Assembly: GCF_000327385.1 (NCBI RefSeq)
Contig: NW_008710049.1
Location: 1,084,504 to 1,148,503, forward strand
Length of the DNA stretch: 64,000 nucleotides
Source of the DNA: Lottia gigantea
Lineage: Eukaryota > Mollusca > Gastropoda > Lottiidae
Direction: 5' to 3'
In this document: piece after piece, positions 24,201 through 35,611 of the stretch
Position numbering within the stretch: position 1 is the first letter of the stretch
Layout of the letters: each line of letters starts with the position of its first letter
Notes under the pieces: model-generated
Databases searched by the model: none
What the model was told of the DNA's origin: nothing
Seen by the model: the letters and a program-made list of their open reading frames with translations, nothing else
Made by a program: the position numbers and the translations under genes

Positions 24201-27200
24201 GAAAATCACTACTAGGAGAGGCAGAAAACCTAAAGCCATAGTGTGTACTGAAAAGAATTTGGGAAATGATATTAAGGCATTTCAAGCAGAGATCAACGTC
24301 ACTGAAGAGGAGACTGGGTGTCCAAAAAAGGCAAGATGTAACAAGCCTGTGGCCAATGATCGTGAAAAACAATATAAAGAGGTTTCAAATCAAGCAGACA
24401 ATTCGAACCAAACAACAGCAATACAAGAGAAAAAGTCACAGAATTTGCATGTTGAAGCAAATAATTGTTTGAATGAAGATCACAAAGAGGAAGAAATGCC
24501 AACTGCAGTTGATCATGAGAAAACAAATGAACAGCCAATTTCTAACAAGCTGGCCCTCAAAGACGAATTCATCAAAAACATAAAACCTATCGAAGTTTCA
24601 AGAAGGCATCTACCAAGACGAAATCAAAAGATTATTTCATATGCTGAAAGTCCAAATGTGGAAGTAGGAATTCAACAGGACATTTTAAAGAAGAATAATA
24701 ACACAGATGTATGTACCAGCAACAATAGTTTACAGAATCAGGGTATGGAAGTAGAGCAAGCATCTGATGCATCCAAAGCAATTGAAGCATCAGATGTAGT
24801 CATCAGAAGAAAACCTGCACCAAGATCAAAATTGCTTTCTTTAAGGGCAAGTTTTGGATTTGTAAGAGAGAGTCAAGTTGCCAAAGCTAAAGATGAACTT
24901 GTAATTCCCACAGATACTCAGTTAAAGAAAGAAATGAAGGACAAATACGAAGAACCACTTCAAAATGATGAAACGAAAGCAGAACCTGTTTTATCAGAAT
25001 TGACAGACAAAGTAAGTGACATTTCCATTCATTCACCAACAAAGAAACTAGCTAAACCCAAGAGAATGACAAGACAAACCAGTAAATCAAAGATTAAAAC
25101 CAGCCAGGAGGTAGAAAAATCAGGTGAACGAAAGAAAGATGATGAACCTCAGGAGAAACCTGCCATAAAAACAAGAAGAGCCATGCTAAGAACCAAGAAA
25201 TTTGCGGGGTCTTATGATGAAGATAAGGTAATCACAAAAGAAAATTGTAAGATTTCTGAAACAAGCTCCGAAAGAGTATCTGAAAAAATGTTAGATGAAA
25301 ACACCAAAGAGACTGAAGATGTGCAGCCTCAAGCAATTGATACTGCACCACAGTCAAGAAGTATAAAACAACTACCAAGAGGAAGAAAGATTCCAACTTG
25401 TATAAGTCCAGAAGCAGTAAAGAGTAATGAATGTCTTCAGTCAGATTCTAATTCAGTTGTAAATGCAGATTTGCCAGAAAATGAACTTAAGGAAAAGGTG
25501 TTGATCTATGAATCAGGTACTTGTACAAATGTTGATTTGAAAACTGAGACCAATAGTAAAATAGCTGTCTCTGAAAAGCAAGAAAATGCAAATGGAATTT
25601 CAGATGATAAATCAAATGATAATAAGAATATAAATGAGGTTTGTACTGAGCAAATTGTTGAGAAAGGCAAAGTTGTATGTTTTGCTCAAGAATCCAATGG
25701 TAGTGAAAACTCTAGAAAAAGTGACGAGGAAGTAAAGAAAGCCAGAAGAAGATCTGGCATTCCAATGGGATTCTTGTCAAAACCTTGCAGCAAACCTCCT
25801 GCAAAGGAATCTTTTCCAGGAGAACATTCTAAAAATCAAAATAGTGGAGATCAAAATGTTAATATCAGTAAAGAAAATTCCACCAAATCTGCCTCATCTA
25901 AATTGGATTCTATGAGAAAATCTTTTGGCATACCATCTCAATTTCCTGCAAGTGATAAGAGATTATCATTTGTTTGTCCAAAACCTGTCTCTGCTACTGA
26001 ATCCTCAATGAGTCGATCTAAGTTGGTAAGAAGTCAATCTCACAAAAACCTTCGAAGTTCTGCATCTATTACATCAGACAAAACTTGTTCCGCACCATCC
26101 ACAAAACCAGGAGAAACCAAAGCTCTGCCTGATTTGAAAAAAGGAGTCACAGCACAAACCTTGAGTAGGTCCACAAAAGCTGCCTATTCATCTATATCTG
26201 AGAGATCATCTACTGGTATTGCTGAGGTGAAAACCAAGAAAGCTATGACCAGAACTATCAAATCAAAACCACAAGCCAAACCTGAGGAGACCAAGATTTC
26301 TCCTGAACCAACTAGAGTACGAAAGACTAGAGGAACAAAGAAACCAGAAGCTATTCCCCCTACATCCATAGCAAAGGCAGATGAAGAAATCGTTAAGAAG
26401 CCAGCAACAAGAATAAAAAAAATACCTTCCCGAAAAAATATAAGAAATGCAAGCACCAGCTCTGTTCCTTCTCCAACTGTGAGTGCCACACATAGTCAAG
26501 ATTCCAAAGAAACCAATAAAGTGGAACTGTCAAATCCGAGAAAACGACAAAAGTGTGATAAGCAGAATGAGTCTGTGCCTACTAAGTCACTACCACCTAC
26601 TGATGAATTAAATCAACTGAGTTTTGGTGATGAAGCTCAGCAATCTTTTTGTCAAACTTCTCCAGGACCAGAAGAAATGGAAATCGATCAACCATCATCC
26701 AATAAGCCTATTGAAAACAGTGGAGCAAATTTTATTTCTAATCAGAATCAGTATAGGTTTGTTTCCCTTTTTTGTAATTTTATAATGCAATCTCAAATAT
26801 GTTCAGTGGTCCAGGTATAAGATATTTTTTGCAAATCCAGCTATTATTGAAAACATATACCTTAGGAGTCCACATTGTCTTTGGAGAGTTAATGTTGTTT
26901 TCCAGACTACATAGGTTTGTCTTGTCTTGTTTAAAGATTTATTCTGTAAAATTTTGTTTGTCTTTGAGGATGTGTAAGCTTATATAAGTCTTTTATCTGA
27001 TAGTGCAACAAAACTTTAGATTTTAATGTAATCATTTAGTTGCATGTTTTTGTGCATTGTAGAATAACTAAAAATAAACTGAGCTTTATTCTTAAAATAT
27101 AATGAATAGCTAAATTAACTCTATTAACTGGTTGAACAAATATTACTAATTAGCACAACTAGATTTTGTGCGGTAAAAGGAAATTATTACAATAAAAAAT

Positions 27201-29866
27201 ATAGACAAAATTTGATAAAACCATTAGCAATATAGATAGAAATTATGAATGTTTGTGTTTCAGAGATGTTGAGGAAATTAAAGATGAAGAAGAGAATAAA
27301 ACTTCAGCTGCAGCTGCCAGTAAAAAAACAAAGAGATTATCTTTTATACCTTCATTTAAAGGTCAGTTCCTATCACTTAACATCAACTAATCTTCAATAT
27401 GAAGTGAGAAAAATAACTAGTAAATAGTTAAAAATGACATACTGGCCACTATTTAAAGGGATTTTAAACAGGTTTTCTACACTTTTTATGTGTTTCGGGA
27501 CACTGATAGCATCAATTTGCACCATTCCAATTTTCATTCCGTCTGTGGTTCTTGCAATTCTACTAAAACTAACATGTTTATGATGTCACTAGAGGGGAAC
27601 TGCATAGATATCAATAGTAGCTTCCGGTAGCTCCCTATAGTGAGTCATAAAAAGCGTTAGTTTTAGTGGAATTGCAAGAACCACAGACGTCGGAATGAAA
27701 ATTGGAATGGTGCGAATTGAAGCTGTCAGTGTCCCCGATACACATAAAAAATTGAGAAAACCTCCATTAACATTATCATTATATTAGCCTTAGTGTAAGT
27801 ATACATGATGATACATAAAACATTCCTCTTATGAATTATGAAATGATGACTATAAAATAATGATATATGTTTGTGTTGCAGGTATTACATCTGCTATTAG
27901 CTCTAAAATAAACAAAAAGGTGAGTTGGTGATTTTCTTTCCAAGTAATTTGTGTTCACCGCATCTGTGATATTTTTTGGTTGTTACTGCTCTTAAAAGGA
28001 TTGTAAAGAGGTTTTCTTAAAATAAAATTATGCATATCGGGGACACTGATAGAATCAATTTGCGCCATTCCACTTTTTAATCAGACGTCTGTGGTTCCAG
28101 TAATTTCCTTAAAACTAAGTGTCTAAAACTACGTCATTAATCACAAAGGGCCTGTGATAAAGCATTGGCCTTTTTAGCGATTAATGACTTCTTCAAACAC
28201 CTAGTTTTAGTGGAATTGCAGTAACAACAGAAAATTGGAATGGTGCAAATTAATGCTATCAGTGTCCCTGCTACACATTGAAAATTTAGAAAACCTCTGT
28301 ACTAAGCAGTAGTAGAGGCTGAAATTAATAACACCCAGAATGAAGAAAAGCCATTCGCCTTTATTCAAAAACATGTAAAGATTTTGAGAATTTTTGTATA
28401 CCGATCAATTTCTTTTATATAAACAAGCCATGATCTCTTATCATCATGAATATTTGTATCAGAATATGATTTGACTTTTCAGCCAACTGATGTTCAAGAA
28501 GCCACCAATAATATGGATAACTTAAAACTCAGTTCACCAGTGAAAGGGAAATTAGTAAGAAAGCCACGACAAGCAAAGGATGGAGCAACTAGTGCAAATC
28601 TGGAAGAGGCAGCTCCAAAGAAAAGGTAATCTATTGGCTGCTAAGGTTTCTCTGTTATTAGTTTAGTTCATCTCTGTGAAGCTAGTGGGTTATAGCTGTC
28701 AAAGCAAGGTGCAGGAATGAAGGATGTAAGTGATCTTTGTTAAAATTGTTACAATCGTATGAATGAATAAAAAAAAAAATTTGACGTCTGTTATAACTTT
28801 AGGAATGGAGATTTATGTCTGATAACCTAATCATACCATCAAAGCTGAGATTAATTTTGCTATTTATGCTATTATGTCTTCAGTTTGAAATTTCTGTATA
28901 CGAATTTGTATTCAGTAATAAGAAATGAATTAAACAGAGTTAATTTGCGAAACTAAGGTTGTCGCAAATTTGTTTTTGTCTTCATTTTAGGGGGAGAAAG
29001 AAGAAGGTTGTAGACGAAGAAAAGGAAAATGAGGTAATTAACCAAAGATGAAAGTGTGATTCTTAGAAATACTAAAATCTGGTTTTTCCTCTTTTAAGAT
29101 TTTCATTCTACTTGTTCATAGGATTCAGTTGTCAGGTGTTAAGTGAATAATTTCAAGGAAATCAGTAGTTTTCAAAGCTCATAATCGAAATTGAGCCTTC
29201 AAATCCATGTGTCCGGAATTACTCACATTTGAAAGCTTCTTTTCTAGAGCTATATGCCAAATATGTATAGACATATGTAGAAAAAATAAGTGAAATTTCT
29301 AGTTTGAGATAATTTTAATATTTTTTTGATTTTCATACATTTCTAGTACTTCTGAAGACTATTAACATATATTAGAGAATCTAATCAACCCCCGAAAATG
29401 GCACATCTGTCCCTTTATGGCATATGGGTATTTATATTACTCTGTATAGATTGAGCCAATTATTTGCCTCCTTTGAAGCTTAAACAGAAAATCAGTGTCA
29501 TAATACTACATTACATTTATGCTTACTATTATATCATCACATTCTTCTAGAATATTTAATAGAATATGATGAACCAGTACACCCCAACATTTGTTTTATT
29601 ATCTTTTTTAGAATGTTACAGATGTTCCAGAAAATATTCAGCTTCCACGGCACCAAACATCAGCAAGATCATTGTTGGCAGAACAAATCCAAAATGTTGA
29701 ATCTGAACTGGAAATGTTAACAACATCAGAGGAAACTACTAAAAAAACTGAGTCAAAAATTTCCAAACTGGAATCCAAACTTGGGAAATTGAAAATCAAG
29801 CAAGAATCATCAAAATCAAAAGTTTGTACACGGTCTTTGAGATCAACCAGATTAAAAGAACAATGA
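18290..29866 (+). CDS. Large AT-hook-like, S/T-P-rich nuclear protein (about 2207 residues)
   Basis: Seven coding exons: 18290-18376, 20797-26756, 27264-27361, 27882-27919, 28483-28625, 28991-29033, 29612-29866; all GT-AG with matching phases. The start ATGATG at 18290 follows an AG acceptor, so a non-coding 5' exon is expected. The N-terminus (MMTPESKRVKSL, LSPGLKLLN) and the next 400 residues are dense in S/T-P sites (RTPPR, ARSPVR, PRTPLH, SRTPLKR, MRTPP). About residues 768-855 hold six or seven copies of T-F-[DE]-hydrophobic. About 1002-1175 hold basic AT-hook-like motifs (RRGRKPK, KRGRKAK, RGRQPKA) spaced by E/Q/S linkers; another (KRGRKKK) is encoded by exons 5-6. KRLSF occurs at about 1750 and 2039, resembling PP1-docking RVxF sites. 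The C-terminus has a short coiled coil (LLAEQIQNVESELEML) and ends TRSLRSTRLKEQ. Mostly disordered. I do not recognise the family; a cell-cycle-phosphorylated chromatin protein is an inference. Introns carry repeats. Confidence 0.93.
18700..20466. mobile_element. Mollusc-type tandem-core element in intron 1 of the AT-hook gene (copy 2)
   Basis: Same right end as the 6.8-kb copy (GCTGCCAGTGGGCGTA, GTTACCTTGC, GCAAGCTATCTT). The left head (CCGTCCGTCAACATTTCTTG) occurs twice, near 18762 and 18942, so the first ~190 bp are duplicated or a second head is nested. The core is eight or nine units of about 165 bp with CAACCGATTCTGATGAAACT, GATAAGATCTCGGACAAGTT and TTGAGTTATTGCCCTTGACT. The unit sequence differs from copy 1 except for GATGAAACTTGGTGTGA and TTATTGCCCTTG, so this is a distinct subfamily with shared ends. 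No protein coding. Confidence 0.82.
27452..27788. mobile_element. Foldback MITE, family A, copy 1 (intron 3 of the AT-hook gene)
   Basis: Inverted arms share CAGGTTTTCT, ACACTGATAGCATCAATTTG, CACCATTCCAATTTTCATTC, TGTGGTTCTTGCAATTC and CTAAAACTAA with their complements, around a ~60-bp centre. Flanking TTAA-like bases suggest a TTAA target site (piggyBac type), an inference drawn across copies. Confidence 0.85.
27993..28305. mobile_element. Foldback MITE, family A, copy 2 (intron 4 of the AT-hook gene)
   Basis: Starts TTAAAAGGATTGTAAAGAGG, then GGGGACACTGATAGAATCAA, and closes with the inverted arm (GGAATGGTGCAAATTAATGC, TTTAGAAAACCTCTG). Arms diverged by point changes. Two copies in consecutive introns 200 bp apart. 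Confidence 0.83.
29125..29425. repeat. Dispersed ~310-bp repeat, family B, copy 1 (intron 6)
   Basis: Shares GAGCCTTCAAATCCA, GTGTCC, TTTCTAGTACTTCTGAAGAC and CCCC-AAAATGG with 36890-37205 in the same orientation, and in inverse orientation with 34530-34860. The ends carry AAAGGGACA or its complement, common on marine-invertebrate MITEs. No coding content. Confidence 0.65.
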
Positions 29867-30334
29867 ATATTCTGAGATCAGATGTTTTAAATTTAAAGTG
29901 TATATTATATTAGTGCTCTTACATCTTCAGATCCATAATTAGTGCTTGTTATTTTTCTCAAAACTTTGTCTTTGCTTGTAAGATCAGAAAGAAAGAAGAA
30001 AAGTCTTGTAGAATGAGATTAAATAATATGTACCTTGTGCTTTTCAGTTGGTTAAAATATACTGTGAAATTGATTACTTTGGAACTTTCATGAAATATAT
30101 ATGATAACATTGTTCAAAGATTTGATGTAAGAGTAATGTGATCATCAAAAAGTAATAGTAGATTATACTTTGAAGTAATCGGGCCAAAGTCTGGTTTCAT
30201 GTGCTTTGATAAATGGTTGTCTTAGGTCATTAGCAACATCAAAGATTAATCAATGCTATAAAAGGGTTTAAAAGAAAGTTCTTTAATCTATGAATTAGTA
30301 TCAGTGACATGCATAGCAGGTGAAGCAAATCTTA
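29867..30334 (+). other. 3' UTR of the AT-hook gene and flank
   Basis: A candidate ATTAAA at 30018 and an AATAAA at 30949 are the nearest polyadenylation signals after the stop codon. The real 3' end cannot be decided from sequence. Confidence 0.4.
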
Positions 30335-30445
30335 CACGAATTTCAAGAACCACAGAGATCAACAGGGAAATGAAGATGCACATATAACCCTTAAATTGTT
30401 TACTTGGACATGTACACTTGAAAAAGTCAGAAAACCTCTTTTAAG
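30335..30445. mobile_element. Relic half-copy of MITE family A
   Basis: TTTCAAGAACCACAGAG, then TGAAGATGCAC and AGTCAGAAAACCTCTTTTAA, match one arm of the family-A elements in order but with many changes. Confidence 0.45.
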
Positions 30446-32889
30446 GTCCAAGATAGCTTGAGTATAACATGTATAATTAGAGGCTTCATGTATGTATATA
30501 CCTAGCAAGAGCTTGGTTACTCTATATCTTGTTACAATATGTGTTGATAACATATTTTCAGTTTGATATTATTTGTAATTCCATGTTATATTACACTGTG
30601 ATATGCCTTATGCTTTCAGTTTTATTGTTCTTTACACTGTTCATTTCATAGTAAGAATATTTCATAGTTTATCAATAGGTTCTACAACAATAATGCTAAT
30701 CCCTGTTATTTAATACTTATGTGAAATTAATGACAAATTTGGTAACTGCATGTATTTTAGTTTTGATGACTTTGTATTAGTCTTAGGCAATTTTGATTAT
30801 AATAAGTTTTGTGGTACTAATTATTTTGAACTATGGGTTTTATTTTTTTGTATCAAATTTTTGCCTCTGATCATCGATATGAGACGATTTCCACTCTGTT
30901 CTATTCTATTTTACTGGAGTCGAATTTTGTCTGTTGATTCCACTAAAAAATAAATGCTGTAGAGATACATAATCTTCTTATTTATAAGACTTAATAAATG
31001 TTCTCAATACACATAAAGAGAACAAAAACCCTCTACAGACATGTATGTCGGCATGGACGGCTTACTGCCAATTACATTGATTTGACACCTTTGGGACATA
31101 TCTATGGTACGATGATACTACAGTGTATATATTGTCTGTTATGATCTGCCCAACCCATAATTTTAGCTATTTTGTAATAAGATATACACTATTAGTTTAT
31201 ATGTAACAGCTTTCATTATAGTAAGAGTTTCATGCTTTTTTGATGTAACTTGGTATATTTCAGTTCAAATCTATTAAACATGAACCTATTGTCAAAATAT
31301 GTATTGATGTTAGAGATATAAAATAATATTAGTGTTTTATGTGTTTATTGATCAATAATCTTAAATAGCATTTTGAGCTATGATGTCCGAACTGTGGCCG
31401 TAGATTGTTTTCTTTTTCCAATAGCTACTTTAAGGGGGCCCAGTTTGATGAGCAATGACAAGCAATTAATCCCATCTTTAAGATAAATTTTCCATATAAA
31501 GCAAACAATAACAAATTTATTAAAGTGACAATGCTGTTTGGGAAAAATGATTACTTAACTAATTAAGAATGAAAAGTTTTCGGACTACATACGATGGCAA
31601 TTAATAACAAGCAATCGATTTGAAATACAAAGTACATAATATAGTAATAACTTTATAGAATTATCGCTATAAATTATTCATTTTAAAGGACACATCACAC
31701 TTTGAGAAATTGTTCATCAATCCTTCAGCATTACATCAACAAAACCCACTTAAAAATCATCACCAAACTAATCCTGTTATCGGGTAACAACATTGGATAA
31801 GGTTTTCAAATTTTTCAAAGATTGCATTTGCTTCACCTTAAGCTATGCAATTAATCTTTTGATAATTGACCAATTGAGAATTCAAATCAAAACGTGTTGG
31901 TTTCACACTGTCAAAGGTATAAGAATATGTAAAAGGTTTCGTCAAGTAAAAGTCATTTCATATTATTTTTTCATTGACGTCATTATAACCACAGAATACA
32001 ATTTTTCCACCTACGAAAAATACCTATTCAAACGTAGGCCTATAGGTAAGCTGGATTTGAGACGCCCACTTCTCTCTCTGTGTACGTATATCATCGCCAT
32101 ACCATTCGTTCATACAGGCTGAATATGTATCATCGCTCGATAGGAAGAAATGATACAGCATATTTTTAATGAGCATATTTTAGGGAAACTCTGCAATCAA
32201 GAATATAAATGTTACTTTTTTTCGACTAAATGTATGGAGGACAGTAAATGCCATACATTTCTCATTTTAGAGAATTTTAAGAATCGCAACACTGGTGATG
32301 TTTCTCTATCTCTGCTGACCTCACAATAATCAGAGGCGAATGTTTATATATGTAAATTGAAATGAAGACAAACTTTCTTAAAATTTCAATTTCATTACAG
32401 TGTAGGCATACTCTGTGTAATCCGACATACATTGCAGGGTCTATATATGCTAAATATGTTTGATTACGTGTGCTAGTTTCAATATCTTAGAGCAGAAGCC
32501 ACTCTTTAAGATAATACATCAACTAAATATAATATTGATGCAAATTTGTGAGAAAAGAAGATTGATTTTAAGACTTAATCAAAGGAATATGTTTTGATTA
32601 TCTATATCAAAAGTAAATAATGTTCATGAAGTATTCGATAAATATCGTCTTTAATACTTTAATTTGTTTTCTCATGTTGATTTAATCCGAAATTCTTAAC
32701 TTCTTAATAATGCCTTACTGCGAAGGGTGGAAATAAAAGTCTTCGATGTTGGAAAAGGTCAAACAGAAAAATTATAATGGTTTAATTTTGATTTGTGAAG
32801 CGGTTTGTGTGGGAAATGTGTGCTATCCGTTGGATCTATGTAAAAATCATATTTTAGAAAACTGAAAGTAAAAGGAACTATCGAACAGA
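30446..32889. other. Intergenic; no gene seen
   Basis: AT-rich DNA between the AT-hook gene and the fibrinogen-domain gene. Open frames present (for example 31793-32122) lack splice context or recognisable sequence. The last few hundred bases presumably include the next gene's promoter and 5' UTR. Confidence 0.5.
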
Positions 32890-35611
32890 ATGCCTACACG
32901 ATTGTGTAGATTTGTAGAAACTTTGAAGATACTTTCATTATTAACAAGATTTGCAACTGGGGACATATCAGCGTATTTTGAAAAATCATGGACCTATGTA
33001 GACGTTTGTAATGAACCTGTTCAAGCTACCCTAACATCACACTCTGTAGATTCATGTGCTATTATTTGTTCTCATGATTCCGAGTGTCGTCGATTTTTAT
33101 TCTGTTCATCAACCTCTTCATGCAAGTTATATATGGACAATGGTGGTTGTCGGATTGCTGAGGGAACTCTTGGATGTTCTTGTTTTCTTAAGGTAATTTT
33201 TATACATCTACATGTAATGTGAAGAGTATATTGGCTTCATCCATGTCCGTTCGTCCGTCCACAATTCCTAATGTAGAAGACGAACCTTGGTGTGAGTGAA
33301 TATTATCAAACGAAAATGAACTCAATTAAATATCAGAAAAAAATATATTTAATGTCAGTTATGGGCCTTGTTCTTGAAAACGTGTTCAATTTTAAGTTTG
33401 AATACATTGTAGAACAGTGCTTCCCAAGGGAGAAATTGGAAGACCAAGGGGATGAATTATTGCCAAAGGGTGTTGGGGGGATAAGGAATCATCGGACCGG
33501 GGGGAAATTGGATGCAAGATGATCTACGGACATACAGAAAAGGACCCAGGGGTCACATCTCGATATGAATAGTGTGATTTTATGTCCATTCTTGGTTTAT
33601 CGTTGAATATATTTTACGAGTGAAATGCGTTTCCAAAGGACTGATTTATTTTTGGGAGGAACAGATTTGGAAGGCATATTCTCACTGCGGTGGAGAAGCA
33701 ATTCCCAAGAAGGCACAATTCTTGATAGATTTCGACGAAACTTGGTGGTGAAATTGTTCATTACACCCATTAATGAAACCTGTTGAAATGGAAAAAAAAA
33801 CCTCGAAATATGTTAATATTGTTACGACACTGTTCTTGAGCACTCTAAAAAGCACAATTCTTACCAGATTTTGACAATACTTGGTAAAATTGATTGTTAT
33901 CACGCAAAATAGTGCGCGTATATTACCTTGCCTAGCAAGCTATCTTTTTTCTTTTGTTAATTAATATTGTAACATACATTTTGACCGCATCTCGTCAGTT
34001 GGTCTTAGACGGCCTTAGGAAATCTCATAGATGAAATTAAAGCGAAACAATGTTCACAAGCGTGAAGAAGGCTTTAACGAGGGGGAAAACCAATGCAGTA
34101 TTCAAATAATCTCTGGGCAGTATATACAGCATTTGAACTGGTCGTTAATTAGTGAGTTGTAAATGTTGTGGCGCCATGATGTCCATAATATACCTACCAT
34201 TTTAAATTTGTTTTAGTACCATCGCGATATCCATGATCCTTTATAACATTCTTGTTCAAAACAAAAATCAGCATTTTCATTAAAGAAAATTTGGTCTCAT
34301 AATCAACAAAATGGAATAGGTGTACATCTTAACTAGAAATTCATTCATTTGATTTTTTTACAGAAAAATGGCTGTATCAATGGAAGTTGTAAATGTCAGT
34401 TAGGTTATTATGGAGATAATTGTCAGCATGTTATAAAAGGTAAATATATATAAGACAGTATATCCATTAAATTAAATAATTATTCAAACACGCTTCTAAG
34501 CATTGAGTTGGTTGATTTTAGATTTGAATATGTGTTAATAGTCTCCAGACGAACTAGAAAGGTACGAAAATCGCACAATTCCTTTAAAAATACTTCAAAC
34601 CAGGAATTTTACTCCAAATTTCTACATATAAAAATACTTCAAACTAGGAATTTTACTCACTATTTCTGTATATGTCTTTTCTGTATATCACAGAATATCT
34701 ATTAACATTCAAATGCGAATAATTCTGGACACACATGGGTTTGAAAGCTCAAAATTTGAACGGTGAGCTGAGAACACTGTTGGCTTAGCTAACATATTCC
34801 CGTTTGTGAGACTGAAGTATGAAAAAAATTGCGCATTTGTCCCTTTAAATATTTCAATTATTTGGTCATCTTAAGAGGTAGTACATCTTTAATGACACTC
34901 ATAAAGTAATAATACCTCAGAGACTAAAAATATCTGCTGGTCATTTCAGATTGCACGGAAGCTGAGGAACATGGTATCAAATATAACAAACCAGTTGTCC
35001 TTTATGTTAAACCACCGGGTGTCACTGAACCGTTTAACATTGTGTGCTACCCTTTAGGTGGTGGCTGGTCTTATTTTCTTCATCGAAATTCACAATGCCA
35101 GTTTGAAAATTTCAACCGAAGTTTGATGGAGTATGAAACTGGTTTTGGAACATTTCGCCACAACATGTGGCTTGGTTTTGATAAAATCGTTCCATTGCTG
35201 TCAATACCAAACGCTGCGTATTCCTTTAACATTAATTTGTTGAAGGAAGATGGTTCAAGATGCGACACCTATTACAATGGTATTTTATTGAATAAGGTGA
35301 AACGTATGTACACTCTGTATTTAGGCCAATACGTTGCTACAAAGCTGCCTTGTGGCAACTCCTTTACTGGAATTTTGTATCTTAATGGAAAGTCTTTCTC
35401 CACTGCCGACAGAGATCTAACTGGTGGTAATAACTGTGCAACTACGTTAGGAGGAGGTTGGTGGTTCCAGTCAGATGTCGATGGTCCAGAATGTACCAGA
35501 AGTTTTCTGACTGGTACAATGAATGGTACGACTAATGATAATTTCTGGAAAGATGACCTGGACACGACGCGATTCAAAGAAATAATCCTCAGGATACATA
35601 GGAGACGTTGA
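32890..35611 (+). CDS. PAN-like / EGF-like / fibrinogen-domain protein
   Basis: Probably a secreted fibrinogen-related lectin-like protein, a group expanded in molluscs and often tied to innate recognition. Three exons: 32890-33192 (phase 0), 34364-34439, 34950-35611; 346 residues. Exon 1 encodes an uncertain signal segment (LKILSLLTRFATG, interrupted by Arg) and a cysteine-rich PAN/apple-like region (VCNEPV, SCAIICSHDSECRRF, CKLYMDNGGC). The junction with exon 2 gives an EGF-like six-cysteine pattern ending CINGSCKCQLGYYGDNC. Exon 3 is a fibrinogen C-terminal domain: EEHGIKYNKPVVLYVKPPG, GGGWSYFLHRN, GFGTFRHNMWLGFDKI, FSTADRDLTGGNNCATTLGG and GWWF. After GWWF the usual xxCxxxNLNGxY block is replaced by QSDVDGPECTRSFLTG, so the normal ligand and calcium pocket is probably altered. 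Intron 1 is filled by a tandem-core element. Binding specificity cannot be told. Confidence 0.93.
33193..33950. mobile_element. Degenerate tandem-core element filling fibrinogen-gene intron 1 (copy 3)
   Basis: Starts at the exon 1 donor (GTAA then TTTTTATACATCTACATG, close to TTTTATACGCCCACATG), has CGTTCGTCCGTCCACAATTC, remnants of the core (TTCGACGAAACTTGGTGG) and ends GCGCGTATATTACCTTGCC, AGCAAGCTATCTT. More diverged than copies 1 and 2. Confidence 0.7.
34530..34860. repeat. Family B dispersed repeat, inverse orientation (intron 2 of the fibrinogen gene)
   Basis: Complement of the 36890-37205 copy: GACACACATGGGTTTGAA, GGTGAGCTGAGAACACT and GCATTTGTCCCTTTAAA. Confidence 0.6.

Noticed and set aside
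20797-26756. KNL1, Ki-67 or Repo-Man as the identity of the AT-hook gene
   Set aside because: KRLSF motifs and short repeats recall these proteins, but no RWD, FHA or conserved PP1-Ki67-type SFG-LxPExFD block is visible, so a name would be unsupported.
31793-32122. 109-codon frame upstream of the fibrinogen gene
   Set aside because: Does not begin with ATG, has no splice context and no recognisable motif.
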